Below, one piece after another: positions 1-13,400 of a stretch of 64,000 bases of DNA. The DNA is from Seriola aureovittata (Eukaryota; Chordata; Actinopteri; Carangiformes; Carangidae): assembly GCF_021018895.1 (NCBI RefSeq), contig NC_079384.1:16011140-16075139 (forward strand). The letters run 5' to 3'. The notes below the pieces were generated by a model that was not told the origin of the DNA, ran no database searches, and was given only the letters and a program-made list of their open reading frames with translations. Within the stretch, counting starts at the first letter, position 1, and every line of letters starts with the position of its first letter. A program made the position numbers and the translations under genes.

Positions 1-493
1 AAAAAAAAACCTTTGAAGTGACAGTATATGGCTGAAATTTCACACCCTGTTACATAATCAAATAGGTCACTAGTTCTAACACTGGTTAATAGTTTATGGG
101 CATGTACGCTTTATTTGGAAACCTTTATAAACGTGTTTTGGTAGCTGACAGCTGAGACTGAGGCAAAGATGACTATCAAAACAGCTAGCTACAGCTAAAA
201 GGGCTCTTAAACACACCGCATCATAATAAATTATGTATATATTGATGTGTTTTACATGTTGGCAGCCTTCATACGTCGCTGAATGAAACCGAATAACGCT
301 GTTAGATGAACTTTAGAGAGCCAGTAGATGTACAGATCCACTTCCCTAGCTCTTTCGTTTAGCCAGTTAGCCGGCTAACATAATGCTAGCTCGCAAATCG
401 ACACACTTCGATTCAATAATATATAGACAACGGAGGCTAATAAGCAAAGATAATTAATGTTTCAAAAATATGGTTCAGAAAAAGCCGACTCAC
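1..493 (-). other. vps25 intron 1 (partial)
   Basis: AT-rich sequence downstream of the vps25 exon 1 donor. No open frame resembling the second Vps25 exon is present, and nothing else is recognised. Confidence 0.6.
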
Positions 494-540
494 GTAAAAA
501 ACGGTGGGAAATTGTACTGCCAGGGCCACTCAAAACTCAT
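494..540 (-). CDS. vps25: vps25 first coding exon (ESCRT-II subunit), partial gene
   Basis: The exon starts with ATG at 540-538 and encodes MSFEWPWQYNFPPFF plus two bases of the next codon, ending at a GTGAGT donor (GT at 493-492). This N-terminus is near-identical to the one I recall for Vps25, where the FEWPWQY..PPFF signature opens the first winged-helix domain. Vps25 is the small ESCRT-II subunit (about 175 residues, two copies per complex); it binds Vps22/Vps36 and recruits the ESCRT-III component Vps20/CHMP6 during endosomal sorting of ubiquitinated cargo. The rest of the gene lies beyond the left edge; I see no second exon in bases 1-490. Human VPS25 starts two residues earlier (MAM...), but this ATG is the only suitable one here. 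Short as it is, the match is specific. Confidence 0.88.
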
Positions 541-620
541 TGCAGTTGATGCGGTGTTCACAGCTGACAGCCTCCGGAAGCGCGTCCACCCTGTAAAATG
601 GGTCCGACAAGCTACAAAGA
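541..620 (-). promoter_or_regulatory. vps25 5'UTR and proximal promoter
   Basis: The sequence just upstream of the vps25 ATG is more GC- and CpG-rich than its surroundings. It contains an ETS-type site, CCGGAAG at 574-580 on the plus strand, next to CGCG. ETS sites close to the start are typical of TATA-less housekeeping promoters. The exact start site cannot be read from sequence alone. Confidence 0.5.
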
Positions 621-1245
621 TTTACTAAAGACTCTACAAAACACAAAAATTATAAAATAAATATGTAGAAAAATATATAGACATTACATAATTACCCTGA
701 TTAATTACACAGATTTACCAAAGACTCTACCAAACACAAAAAATATGAAATAAATATAAAGACAAATATATAGACATTAACTGACATTAAATAATTATTC
801 TGACTAACTACACAGATTTACCAAAGACAAAACACATTAAGTGTAAAACACAGTACAATTGAACTGAGGTACATACAGAAAGACTGAGCTGCATAGTTTA
901 ATTTGTATTACTCTATGTATGGCCTGAAATCTGCAGGTAATGTGCAACTTGATCTGAGATTAAAGAAAATGTATGAAGATTGTGAAAAAATTGAATTGAA
1001 TGAATACAATTGCAGCCTGTTTAAAGTTTAAATGAAGTTTCTCAAATACTTCTTCCACCACTATGAGTCACTTGTGATATACTATATACGTCTGTTCATG
1101 AATAATCTCAGTTGAAACAAAATATGAAGAATTAAAAATATCTGACCTCCATCAACTTCATCTGAATTTCTCCCATTTGTACAGCACATTACTTGCTTAT
1201 AGACACATTTTCATGAGCTTTTGGACAAGAATAAACACACAGCGC
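621..1245. other. AT-rich spacer between vps25 promoter and arhgap27 3' end
   Basis: Very AT-rich intergenic sequence. It holds two imperfect copies of a stretch of roughly 90 bp, around 615-700 and 712-830, sharing 'acagatttacc aaagac' and 'atatatagacatta' segments, so a local duplication. No coding evidence. Confidence 0.5.
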
Positions 1246-1265
1246 TTCCTTTTTTACAAAGTTAT

Positions 1266-1271
1266 TTTATT
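1266..1271 (-). terminator. Candidate arhgap27 polyadenylation signal
   Basis: AATAAA on the minus strand, followed within about 30 bases by a GU-rich stretch (GTGTGTTT, about 1235-1243), the usual arrangement of a cleavage site. It implies a 3'UTR of about 1.1 kb between the stop codon (2354) and roughly 1250. I saw no other canonical AATAAA on this strand in between. Confidence 0.5.
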
Positions 1272-2353
1272 ATTGAATAACTTGTGCACCGTCAACAATG
1301 TTCAGCATAAATATGCCATCTATTTCTATTTACAAGACATAAATCTCTTCTATTATCCACTTTTCTGATACATTCATCATTCTGACTTTACTGCCAACTG
1401 CCAAAAAGATGTATTACTTATTTATATTTCTATGTTGTCATTATACAGTTTCTTCATGTACAGCATGATTGAAAAATTGTGTTTTACAACTCAGTGGAAA
1501 ATAACCTATAGTTTGCGCAAGGATTCTAGGTCACCATCTATTTCACAGCAAGATATTGGTATTAATATTTCTTTTTTTTATACATTTCTATATTACAATA
1601 AACAAATCCATGGGTAAAAATGAAACTGAAAACAAAAAATGCAATATTAGAATACAAACTGAGTTATAGCAATATGTGATATACTTTAACTTCAAATCCA
1701 AAATAACATTTAAAAGTCATTAAACTTTCTAAAATAAAGATGGAAGCAATTGTTGATCATTTTTAAAGAGAGAATTAATGCATCCGTCTGGGTTTGACTT
1801 GGGTTGTATTATAACTGCGATTTAGACAAACTGAAACAAAAAAAAAATAAAACAAAAATAAAAATAAACAATTAAAATCTCCAGAAAGTGACTTGTGAGA
1901 TTAAGACAGCTAGAATCTCGGAGCGAGAGCAAACTGACACAGTCCTTCTTCCAGCCAAGAAACAAGCTCAATAGCTCTGAGACGGGAAACCAAACCACAC
2001 CTGTCTACACCTGTGCGGCTTAATTTCCAATCCTACAATACTGTCAAAGATAGTTCTAAGAGTGTGAGCCTCCTATGGAGTAAATCTGGACAAAACAATG
2101 GTTAAACATGCTTCAAATATTCTCAGCAAACACTATTTGAAGAGTCCTCTATAAAGTTTCAAATGGTTGAACTTCAAATATTCTGAGCAAAGAAAACTTG
2201 AAAAGCCCTTCAACTTATCTTACAAGAAGAGTTTCATTTTCAGGTGTTGCACCGAAGCTGTTTATGTGCATGCAAAAGGTAAATCTAGCACTTCAAATAA
2301 CTTGAGCACATTTAGACATTTGCCCAGGTCTGCACCGGAGGCTTGTGACTGCT

Positions 2354-4823
2354 TTAGCTGGAGCGGAAGATGCGCTCATATTCATTGAGAATGAACTCAA
2401 CTATCTGGTTCTGAAACACCATGTGCATCGCGATGTTGGCCGACTCCATCTCTGGCCGAAGCAGCGTCGGGCCGAACACAATTGCCACGTTCTGCACAGT
2501 CATGCGATTGTCCTCCCCGAACTGAATGACCCTGTGAGAAGAAATAAAATAACAACATGAGGAGTCATCGTTTTCATGTTATTGTTTTTTTTTTTTCTAT
2601 TGGCGAGACTCGAGAAAACAATGACGTATACCTGCGTAAATGCCCAAAAAGAAGTTTCATGGTCTCGTGATGTGGAGTAGGAAGTGTTCTGACCAGTTCA
2701 CACATGTGATGCAGTTTTGTGTTATAATCAGGAATTCCTAGAAAAACAGGACAAAAAGTTATTAATCAGTTATAAATATATTCTCATCTACCATCCAACA
2801 CCTGCATCATTCACACTAAACACACGTTTAGATATTTGCTGTAGTTTGACCAAATAACAACAAAGACTTTAGATTCATGGCTTTGAACATCTGCTTACTG
2901 ATGGCTGAGATGAAGCCATTAAAGTAGCTGAATGGGAAAAGCGGCTCAGCGAGCTCTCGGAAAAACAACTTCAGCGCTCCGGTGATGACATGGACGTCCT
3001 CCCACTGGCCGTCCTCGAGGTCCAGTTCCTCTGTTTTAACACAACAGGTGCAGTCACCATTAAAACACAGCAGGGGGCGCCGCCGCTGTCTGCGCTGAGA
3101 TACTGCAGTGAATCCTTTCATGCACTATGAAACATCCACTTTCTTTGTATCCTTCAGTTTAAATACGTGTGAAGTGGTGAAGTGATGGCATTTTACCATG
3201 ATCGGCCTTGAAGCGTAGTTTCTGAATGACAGCGAGGTTCCCACTCACTCTATAGAGTCCATCAATGTCTAAGCCTGGAAATCAACACGTCATATGGCAC
3301 CAGTGAGTTAACTGCTTCACTACAGCAAAGTGACTTCAGTGTAATTTTGACTTTGATGTAGACAAGGTGGATTACCTCTCTTTTCTACAGCACTGATACA
3401 TCTCTCCACAAAACTAGGGACTGTGGTCTTCTCCTGTGCACACAGTGAGCCCAGGTGGCAACCAAACACATTCTCTGAAAGGAATAAGAACATTATTAGT
3501 ATTATTAATGCTGTAGTAGTGGTTCTAGTAGCAGTATTATCATCCCATCGAAGATATGCATATTGAAAATATTAATACTCCTCCTCATTAAAAGAAGAAA
3601 CTAAACAAATGAGGTAAAATGGCTATTAACAAACCACAATTTCAACTTTAGTACATGTAAGTATAGACTGTTTATCAAACATCAATTATTATAAAAAAGT
3701 ATGGATTACATCGTCAGATTTCAGCACCTATATAAACAGAAATATAATATATAGCACATGTAATATATTCGGTATGAAATAAGAACAAAATGAATAAATA
3801 TACAGAAATAGAGTGTAATGACTATCAGAAGATGAAAAATATACACAATGAGCTAAATGTACAGTACATCAGAGTCATAGTGATAAGATTAAACAGAACG
3901 TGTTTGCTGTCGTCAGTGCATCAGTTACTTTTTCCAAGGCTAAAATAGCTTCACCAACTTTACATAAATATTTAAACCAGCCTGTTGCTGCCAGGGGAAT
4001 TTAAACGTATAAAATGGAAAATTAACTGCATAACATTATCACAGTTTTGAGTTAAATTAATGGTTAGCAACCCCCCCCCCCCCCCCGGAATTTGTCTTAT
4101 GAGCAACAACACTCTTTTATCACATGGACCTTTTATTTTATTCTGTATTTTGTTTGTAGTATCAACACATCATATCAGTATCTTGAAATGTCTTATTATC
4201 TCAACTTATCTTTATGTTTTATGTTTTCTGTGCTGCTTCACTGCCAAAAGAATTCATTCAACACAGTACAAAACCGCTTGTGTTTACATGCTTGTAATCA
4301 CAAACATTAGTGTTCAGGGTAGAAGTGACAAACTGCTGTCACTCATTTTCTTTTTACTTCTATTCATATAAAAAGAAGCGGAAAGAACTACAGTACAACA
4401 CATCTGTGTGTGAAAGTACCTCGGATGTAGCCTTTCTCCTTGACGGACTGCAGCGTCGGGCGTTTCATGAGGAACTTCATCAGCTTGGTTCGAACCCTCT
4501 TCTGGTCTGCGTCTCCTGCAGAGCTGGATGAGGGTGTGATAGTCGGCCTAGAGGCTACAGAGAGCGGTGTTAGACGGTGTTTAAAACGGGTGTAACTGTA
4601 GCTCTCAATGGGCCTAATATATCTAGGTCTAAATGATTACATCAATCATTCCACAATTAAATCACACGTGGTTTTTCTCTCACAGTGAAGGATAAAAATG
4701 GAATTTGTTGAACTTACATCTTCGCTTGTCTATGCCACCTGCAGACCTGTCATCTCGCTCTGTATTGGGAATCTTCTCATACAAATCCCCATCCTCCTCC
4801 TCTGAGTGATGGTCCTGGTACTC
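2354..4823 (-). CDS. arhgap27: arhgap27 coding exons 11-17: acidic linker and RhoGAP domain
   Basis: Exon 11 (4718-4823) encodes an acidic linker (HHSEEEDGDLYEKIP) and exon 12 (4420-4554) a basic segment ending VKEKGYIR. The RhoGAP domain starts in exon 13 (3376-3474, VFGCHLGSLCAQE). Exon 14 (3197-3274) carries the catalytic arginine finger in GLYRVSGN (R842). Exon 15 (2899-3030) has LKLFFRELAEPLFPF, exon 16 (2632-2737) RTLPTPHHETMKLLFGHL, and exon 17 (2354-2531) NRMTVQNVAIVFGPTLLRPE with the conserved Asn. All catalytic and stabilising residues of a working RhoGAP are present. The protein ends about 20 residues after the domain at TAA 2356-2354. Confidence 0.93.
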
Positions 4824-7800
4824 CTGATAAACAGACTGAGACATTATTAAGAAACCCGAACTGAACAGAATTTAATCACTTTTATGTGTCAGAGTGAAAA
4901 GGTTTATCACATAGTTCAGGCAATCAAATGTTTTAAACTGAATTTAGCAACCTGAGTCATACTAAACTACTTACCAAGTATTTTTATTTTTCTGTAATGC
5001 GGTTCTTTAAGTGTTTTTTTTTTTTTCTTAAAAGAGCACAATCTCCCAGTGTATTAAGAACACAGAGATTGTGAATTATTTTCAAAGCAAATTAACTTAT
5101 TTATAGATTTTTTTTTATTAAATGAATAAAGTTTAATTTGATTTGAGTGCAGTAACTTTCTTTATTCTTTCTTGTTTTTAGATACGGACTCCTTTTATCC
5201 TCTAATTCTTTTGAAAGAATAGTATTACATTTCTTATATACAGATTCAGATAAGAGATAAGATAAGTTTTATACCACTCGCATGTCGGTCTTAAATATGA
5301 GGCTACTGCCAGCAGGGGGAAACAAAACTAAACTAAACCAAAATAAACAAACACATATAGCATATATCTATATATAATAGATATAGCAGTTAATTAGTAA
5401 GCTAAATATTGAACAGCCATATATGAGAGTGGTATAATCATCCTATTGAACTCTCAGCAAGAAAGTGTTCTTCCCCAAAATGTCAAAGTTCAACTACAGA
5501 CAGAAATAACTTGTAACGCTTAAGTTCTTTTTGCAGTGTAATGCTGATGATTTTCAATCATCAACTACAGCGAATAGAAGCACTTACCAGTTGTCGTATG
5601 GTGTCCATTAAGACTTTGTGCCAGTCGTTGATGATGCTTTCTGTGTCGTACTGTATCAGAAACTCCACACCGTTCTTGCCTTTTAACTGAGGGAGGAGGA
5701 TCAGACATTAAAGAGGAGACTTCATCATACTTGTCTTATATCCTAAAGGGCCTCTTACTACGAGCGATGAGACCCAATATGAGTTGTCAATCTGATGACA
5801 GCTGGAGTGTTGCTTGATCACCGTCAATAAAATTACATTTTTTAGCCATGCTAGCAGTGTAGCTCTCTTGTGATGTCTTGACGACTATTGAATGGATTGC
5901 TGTGAAATTTGCTCCTGACATTCATGTTCTTCTCAGGGTGACTTGTAATAACTTTAGAGGTCCCATTACTTTTCATTTAGCGCCATTATTTCTTCCACTA
6001 CAGTCACAGTTAGATAAGTCACAGCCTATCTGCTTTTAGTAATTGAACTCCCAACTGTTGATTTAAAGGTCCCATATTGTATAAAGGTAGATTTTCATGT
6101 CTGTTTTTAGTAGTAGTATCAAAGTAACAAAGTGCTCAGTCCACAGAGAAATGCACACAGCCTGTATTCAGAACCTGAGCCTTAAAACAAGCCGTCAGGA
6201 CTTCTGTAACTTTGTGATGTCACAACAAAGCAGCCATGCCCCAGGCCCAGCAGACCTTGACCCATCATCCAACCTTGCAGGATTTGGTCTCTCTGAGTGT
6301 TTACCTGAGATCTGCTATGTTTTTATTGGATCACTCAGGAAACAGTCAGCCAATCAGAAGAGAGGAGGCTCTGAGCCTCTCACCGACCTGTTGTTACTAG
6401 AGCTTCAGGGAGAAGCCTGAGAGAGGAGATGTAAAACTACATTGAGATGATTTTTGGTTCTTAAAACTACAAATATATCTTCTTCTGGATCAACACTTCA
6501 AATAAAACAATGTAAAAGTGTAAAATATGGGATCTCTAAAATTGAACATAAATGTATGAGATCATGTTTTAGTGGAGAAGCTGTTATTTGCTCAAGACAA
6601 ATACATCCATCAAGAGGCTCACTCTGCGTTATGTCAACAAACGAACACACCTCTAAAACATTCTTTTTGCTGGATTTGTCCTTTGAGGCCCAGCCAATCG
6701 TCGCACCTCGCAGGTCCACCGCAACCTCTGGAACAATCTGATTGGTCTTGTTCTGTGAGAGAGCAAAAAAAACAAAACAAAAAACAAACAAACAGCTGTT
6801 TACCAAACTGACGGCACGGCATTCCGGGAGACGAGCTAGCGGCGTTAAACACAAGCTGCCACTGTCACTGTCAGCTCATGACCTGAGGGTTTGTCTGCGC
6901 TGTCACCGCTAAAGGTGCCACAACAGCCTGCATTATGCTGTTTAGTGCTACATTTCCTTTATTAGGAATATGAAACATGATACTAAAGTGTAGCTTATAT
7001 GAAAAAAAAAAGTTTCACATGATGTATTGAAACTTCAAGATGGAAAAAAAGATAAAGAAAAGTCAGTGAGTAACTTCTCACCGGGTCACAACCCTCTCAG
7101 AAATGTACAGAATGCAGCAAGAGCGGCAGCATTCAGGTGTCAGGGTTTCTTGATGAACATGATGAACACTTCTATTCTCCATTATTTAACAAGTGCGGTT
7201 CCTACCGAGGCCCCCGTCGCTGCCGACTTCGGGTCTTTGTGGAACGTCAGCACTCCTCCGTGGAGAACCGTCCATGTCTGGGCCCAGTTTTTCCTGAAAC
7301 GGGGGAAACAATTATGTGACTAACACAGAACAAAGCCATGGAGAGCTACGGGAGGGGGAGATGGCACATGACTCCAAACACACCCGAAATCAGAAACCCG
7401 AAACATGAGAATGTCATACGTTTGAAAAAAAAAAAGAAAAAAAAGAAGAGAAGGGCAGTTTTGATTTACCTTACTTTCTTGCCGTTCTCAGACACTTTTG
7501 TTTTGTTGAGGATTCCAGCTTTCTCCAAGTTCTGCACCTGAAAATGCAAAAAATGCAAAAAACAACAACAACATTTTAACTCTGTGTTGATTATATGTAA
7601 TTGTTAAGCTGATGTGTAAAGTCAAAGTATGTGATGATATGAGGGACACACAATTCTGGTGACAATGCTGAAACTCAATGAAGCCATGCATGCAGTGGCT
7701 TTCACATCCAAACTTCTCAATTACAGTGTGAACAATGATGAATTCCTCACAGCGGGGACTTTCCCAAGAGACAAACTTCGATTATGTGGTGGTGAATTGT

Positions 7801-7969
7801 GATAAAAAAAAAAAAAAAAGTTGTAGTTTCAGCAACACTACACACATATCAACAAAAATGTAGTCTCGTCTGTTTGGTGCGTTTTTTTAGCCACAGATTT
7901 AGTGAGTTTACTTCAGTGGGTATATCCGGCGGCAGGACGGTGTGTGTGTGGGATTGAGTCAAAAGAAAC

Positions 7970-8017
<48 letters not shown>

Positions 8018-10357
8018 GTGTGTGTGTGTGTCCGCGCTCCTGCTAAGGAAGGAACATGTCACCCAGTGCATCAGTGTGACTCACTGATGTGTTTTTAATA
8101 GTTTTTGGAAACAGTGGATCTCTACGGCACAGAGGAATATGACGCATCAGACTTTGGATAAACAGACAATACGTGTTAGTCGGATCAATTCATTGAGGAT
8201 TTCGGTCTTTTCACGGGAATCTGGATTTCTGGACTCACACTTATCCTTTAATGTTTTCACCTTAATTCCATCATTGACTGTATTAAAAGACCTATTGCTG
8301 AATTTAGCCCATTAAAGCTGTGGAGAAGCACTATTCTGCTAAGAGGTAGACAATTTTTCAGGTCCGTCTTAAAACAAAACTCAGGTGCCCGTGTGCACAT
8401 TGAGGTTTTTCCTGCTGCAGTCATTCCTCCCCTTCATACTGGCCTTTAAAAGATTCCAGCTCTAATGCCATGCCAGTGTAAATCATGAGGATAAAAAAAA
8501 GAGAACTGTTTCTGCTTTTATCTGAAGCTAATGAGGCTTCAGCAGTTTGAGTTTGTAAAATCAAGCGAGCATCTTCCAAAGTTAAAGTATTTTTAGAACA
8601 GGATTCCCTATTATTAATATTCTCATATTCTCCTTCCTCTAAAGTCTGAGGAAACACAGAGAGAGAATTTCAGGATAAAAAAAAAAAAAAAAAAAGACTT
8701 GCTTGTCGCTGCAGGGGAAATACATCACTATATGAAAGATGATTTAAATGGTCACAGTATTTGATGCTGGGGAATGAAACACATCTGTTGAACAACAAAC
8801 AGCCCTTGAGTGATCAGTCACACCTTTTGCCCCATCATAGATAGACGCTGCTATCTATGGATCAAGCTCAGGTGAACACTCAGCTAACAACCCACGTTAT
8901 AGCGCAGCCACCTCGAGGTCAGATAATAAGGGTTTCTCCAGGCTCTAAACCCAAAAGCCTTAAGAGAGAGATACAGAACATCATTAATGGCTAACTGACG
9001 GTACATTTCTTCTTTCTTTTTTTTTTTTCAGCTTCAAGCAGATGTGAGCGCACGACACACCACTCCACTCACGTTATGCTGCGTCTCTGGAGAGTTTCCT
9101 GTGCTGGAGCTGTCGCTGCTGTAGTCGGACGTGTTCCTCCTGTGAGTCGGGAAGAACCTCTGAACAAGAGGAGAGGAACAGTAGAGGTGAGATTTTAGGG
9201 TTTATAATAATTCAGAAAACATGAGACCCGGACATCTAAAATATAACTTAGATTACAGCCATAAGTGAGATAGATATTAGATATTAGATAGATATTAGAT
9301 AGCTCTTAATACAGTGGTAAAAGGTAAAAAAGAACAGTTGGGTAAACCTTTTTTAAATAATATAATAATAAAAATATATATAAAATATAGTAATTTATGG
9401 ATATCTAATTTTTTTTCTGTATTTAATTTCATTCATATTTTTCACTTGATTGTGTTTTTAGTGTGTGATTGTACGAACAAAGACAAAAAATAAATATACT
9501 GGTTCAAATAAAATAATAGTTGCACCACAGTTTTTGTCATCACTACCATTCTTCACATGTATAATACACAAAAATAATGGAAAAAAGTATGTAGACACCT
9601 CTGTTTGGTTCTCAATGCTAGTTGCTTCCAACTTTGTGACTATGTTAACATGCACTAATCCAGGTCAATAAAGGTCCCAGTCCCCCAGGGAGGTAGAACT
9701 TGTCCTGGCCACAACCACATCCAGATAAACTGGATCACCAAACTGAGCCAGGCTTCATCGCCCAACATCAGTGCTGGTCCTCCTCACTAATGCTCTTGTG
9801 GATGAATGGGAGCAGGTCCCTGCAGCCAGGCTCCAAAACCAGGTGGAAAACCTTTCCCCAATAAGTTTTGGAATAAGATGTTCATTTTTAAAAAAGGTGT
9901 CCACATACGTTTGGCCACATACGTTAATTCAACCTTAAATAGGGATAAATGATTAAAGACACGCCGACAAGTGTTATTAAGGGACCAGATCACGTTTGTG
10001 TTAAATGTGGGAGGAGTAATAAAAACCAGCCTTGGCGGTAAATGTTGCCACTGCTGTGCCTTCATGCAAGGTATTGAACGTCTGCTGAGAGCTGAGTTGC
10101 TTAGCAGGAGCAAGTACAGGTGTTTGTCTACAAATGCAGCCCTTCCTGTTCATCCCTCTGCTGCTCTGTCCTCAAGCTGTTGCTGTAAATAAAAGTGCAC
10201 TGCAGGTAATTTGCCTTGCTAAATAAGGGTTAAAAAACCTGGGAGTGTCCATTGCTAAACAGGGACTAACCCTCACTGCTTTTGCCTGACTTTCTGCTTA
10301 AGCCGGCTGACACACCCTGGATTTGTGATACAGCATGTACATGTAGATGCATGTCTG

Positions 10358-10423
<66 letters not shown>

Positions 10424-13400
10424 CCCATCATCCTGGGCTGAGCTGAGCTGAACAGGTCCCATGGTGTGTCTCCAGTTTTTAATGATTGACACGTTTTCCG
10501 CCTCAACACCATTCTCCACCCTGGACTGACCGAGAGCTACAGGGGCCTGGAGGGACCACAACACAGTTTAGTTTCATTTAAATACCAAACTTTGAAACCT
10601 GGAGAGATGACAAGACAAATTCAAACAAATCTGTTTTTATCTTAAACCAGACGAGGGTCATTTTCAAAATCTTGTCCCCCCTCACTTCTACAGTGTCATG
10701 TTGAATTTCTTACTGCCCGGCCACCACAGTCCAGAAATGAGGAATAAGTGGTGTGTTTAGTATCGCCTCTCAGGCTGCATACAGGCTGCCTTTTATTTAC
10801 TCATTGATAAAGTTGTTTGGGATGTATGCAGCCTGAAAGGAATACCTGCACACACCTCTCACGTACCGCCAATGTCATTTTTTTGGTCATAGTTTTAGTT
10901 ACAATTAATATTCTCCTAAAAATATGCTAAAATTGAACATGAGCCATTCAAAATATCTATATCTACTTGCCTGAATGATATATATTGCCATCTACTTTAT
11001 ATCATGAACAAAGTGGAAACTATTTTTCATTGGCCCCAAGGCAAGAATGTGATCAATAATCACAATCTAAATTGACATTGATGTCTGAAAACAATAAATC
11101 CATGAAACAAAAAGGGAGGGAAAATCCCAACTCTGATAAACAGCTGTTGTAGTTACATAACCACAGAAAAAGGATCGTTACCTCGGGCAGGTTCCACTGA
11201 GACTTGGAGCCGTCTCTCAGGTAGTAGTAGGTCTGCCCTCGATCATCCATAGACTTGATCCACTGTTACATAAGTTTCTCGGTTAAAAATAATTCAATGA
11301 AAATGAAAATATTTTTGCTGCTTTGAGAGGAAAATGACTTAAAAAAAACCCTATAATTTACAACATGATAAGCTCCTCTCCTATACAACACATTAACATG
11401 ATGTGAACAGGCACAGCACGGACACGGGGTGAGGTGTGTGGCATGAAGGAAGAGTTGCGCGGTACTTCTTGCATCATGGTTTATTGATGCCACTGTTGTT
11501 AAACAAACCGGTACTACTGCGAGGGGTTTTAAATGACTCTGCACTCTAAAGTCTGAAGTCAGTCGAAAACAAAGTCCTCGTCCAATTGTCGAGCAGCTTC
11601 TGAAAGCACATGATGAGATAAGAAAACATGCAGGATATGAGCTTTTTACTCTAGTTCTCTTTTTTTTTTCTTTCTTCTAGCCACACCAGCAGCTCGGCTC
11701 GACGGAGGGCAGAGTCGGTCTGCTGCGGCGTCCGTTGGTCCACCACTTTCACCACAAGTGTAATGTCAGATAAGATATTAAGATATAAAAGATATTCATG
11801 GTCCCCAAAAATGATGATCTCGTAAGTGCCACCTTGAGGTCGACATTCGTCAGTCCGTCGCTCTTAGTGTGTACTACCGTGAATGACAGCAGGTTTTTTT
11901 TTTTTTTTTGCTTGTGAGCGTCGTTGTTCAGAAGGGCTGTAAATTTGCCCTTTTTGGATGGGATGGGATGACACCTTGTACAAACTAGTTTCTTTTTTTT
12001 TTAAGTATATTTTTTGGGCTTTTTTTTATGCCTTTATTTGATAGTACAGTAGAGAGACAGGGAATGGGGAGGCAGAGAATGACATGCAGCAAAGGCCATC
12101 CGATGCGGGATTCGAACCAGGGCCAACAGCAGCGAGGACTGTAGCCTCTACAAATGGGCGCCTGCTTAGACCACGACGCCACACAACGTCCCGTACGAAC
12201 TAGTTTCAAGCATACCCTGGCCTTAAGACTAAAGAGAACCCCTCACCTCTGATTCTGTGACTGACATCAAAACTATTACAAATTTGGTATGGATTCCTCC
12301 ATATCCCTATACGTCCTCTATATGTACCTGGTCTGGAGAGTGTTCACTGGTGAACACCCAGGTCCCGTTTGGTTCCACGGTGAGGTTCCAACCGGCTGGG
12401 GTGCTGCGGTCCAGGTTGGCCCTGGGGATGATGGTCCGGCTCACGTGGCTGAGGGTGTACTCTTTAGGGAGGGTTGGAGGCCCCGTGGCAAGGAGCTCCT
12501 CGTAGGACTCTGGTTGATCAGCAGCTGGGTAATCCCCCGAGGGGTAGTCCTCCTCAGGTAGGGGAGGCTGGGGGATGTACACATGGTGGAAACGCATGTC
12601 AAGACACACACACACACTCACACACACACACACACACACTCACAAACTTGAAAATACAGTGAGAATATATAGCAACTCAATGGTTTTTTTTTTGGAGTCC
12701 TGAAGATGGATAACTCTCCTGCATTTCATAGAAAAAACTAAAATTAGATTTTTATAAAATGAACAGATAGGCAAACTTCTTCTTTCCTATCTTGTTAAAG
12801 GAATAGTGTGACAGTTTGGGAACTACACTTAATTAAATTCCGAGTGTAAAAACTACAATTTGTGATTGTACAGAAATAACTCTTAATGAGAAAGTGAATA
12901 CGCGCATTTTCCAAAAATGTTGAACTATATCTTTAATCGTCTTTGGGGAGTCCTGACCCTCAGATCGGGAACAGTTGAAGTAATTAACCGACAGAGACAC
13001 TGAAGCTGAAAAAAATGTTGCTTCATCTCACATAATAATGTCAGTTGAATCATTTCCTTCTGTGGCCCCGATACAGAGCTCAAGGACTTTGCCGTGACTT
13101 TGATAAATAAGTCACAGCATTTCCATGGCCTCAAAGTATTATTCTGTCTTGGCCCATTAATGTTCAAGCTGAGGAAAAAAAAAAAAAAAAAAAAGAGTCA
13201 TTATGGGGGAGAAAGAGGTCACTTGTTGCATGTGTTGTGAAGAAAAACAGCAGAGAACCAAGTGAGGAAATGCAGTATATGTGTGCGTTATGCAATATAT
13301 GGACGTGCAGTGAGACGTTTTTCTTCAGTCTTTTTTAGTTAATTCAAAATGAGGACAGATGTCTGGTTTCTTTTAAAGTTAGGGACACTACTGGGGATAT

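Noticed and set aside
6097..6420. 107-codon plus-strand frame in an arhgap27 intron
   Set aside because: Lies wholly inside the MITE at 6062-6540 and shows no transposase motifs.
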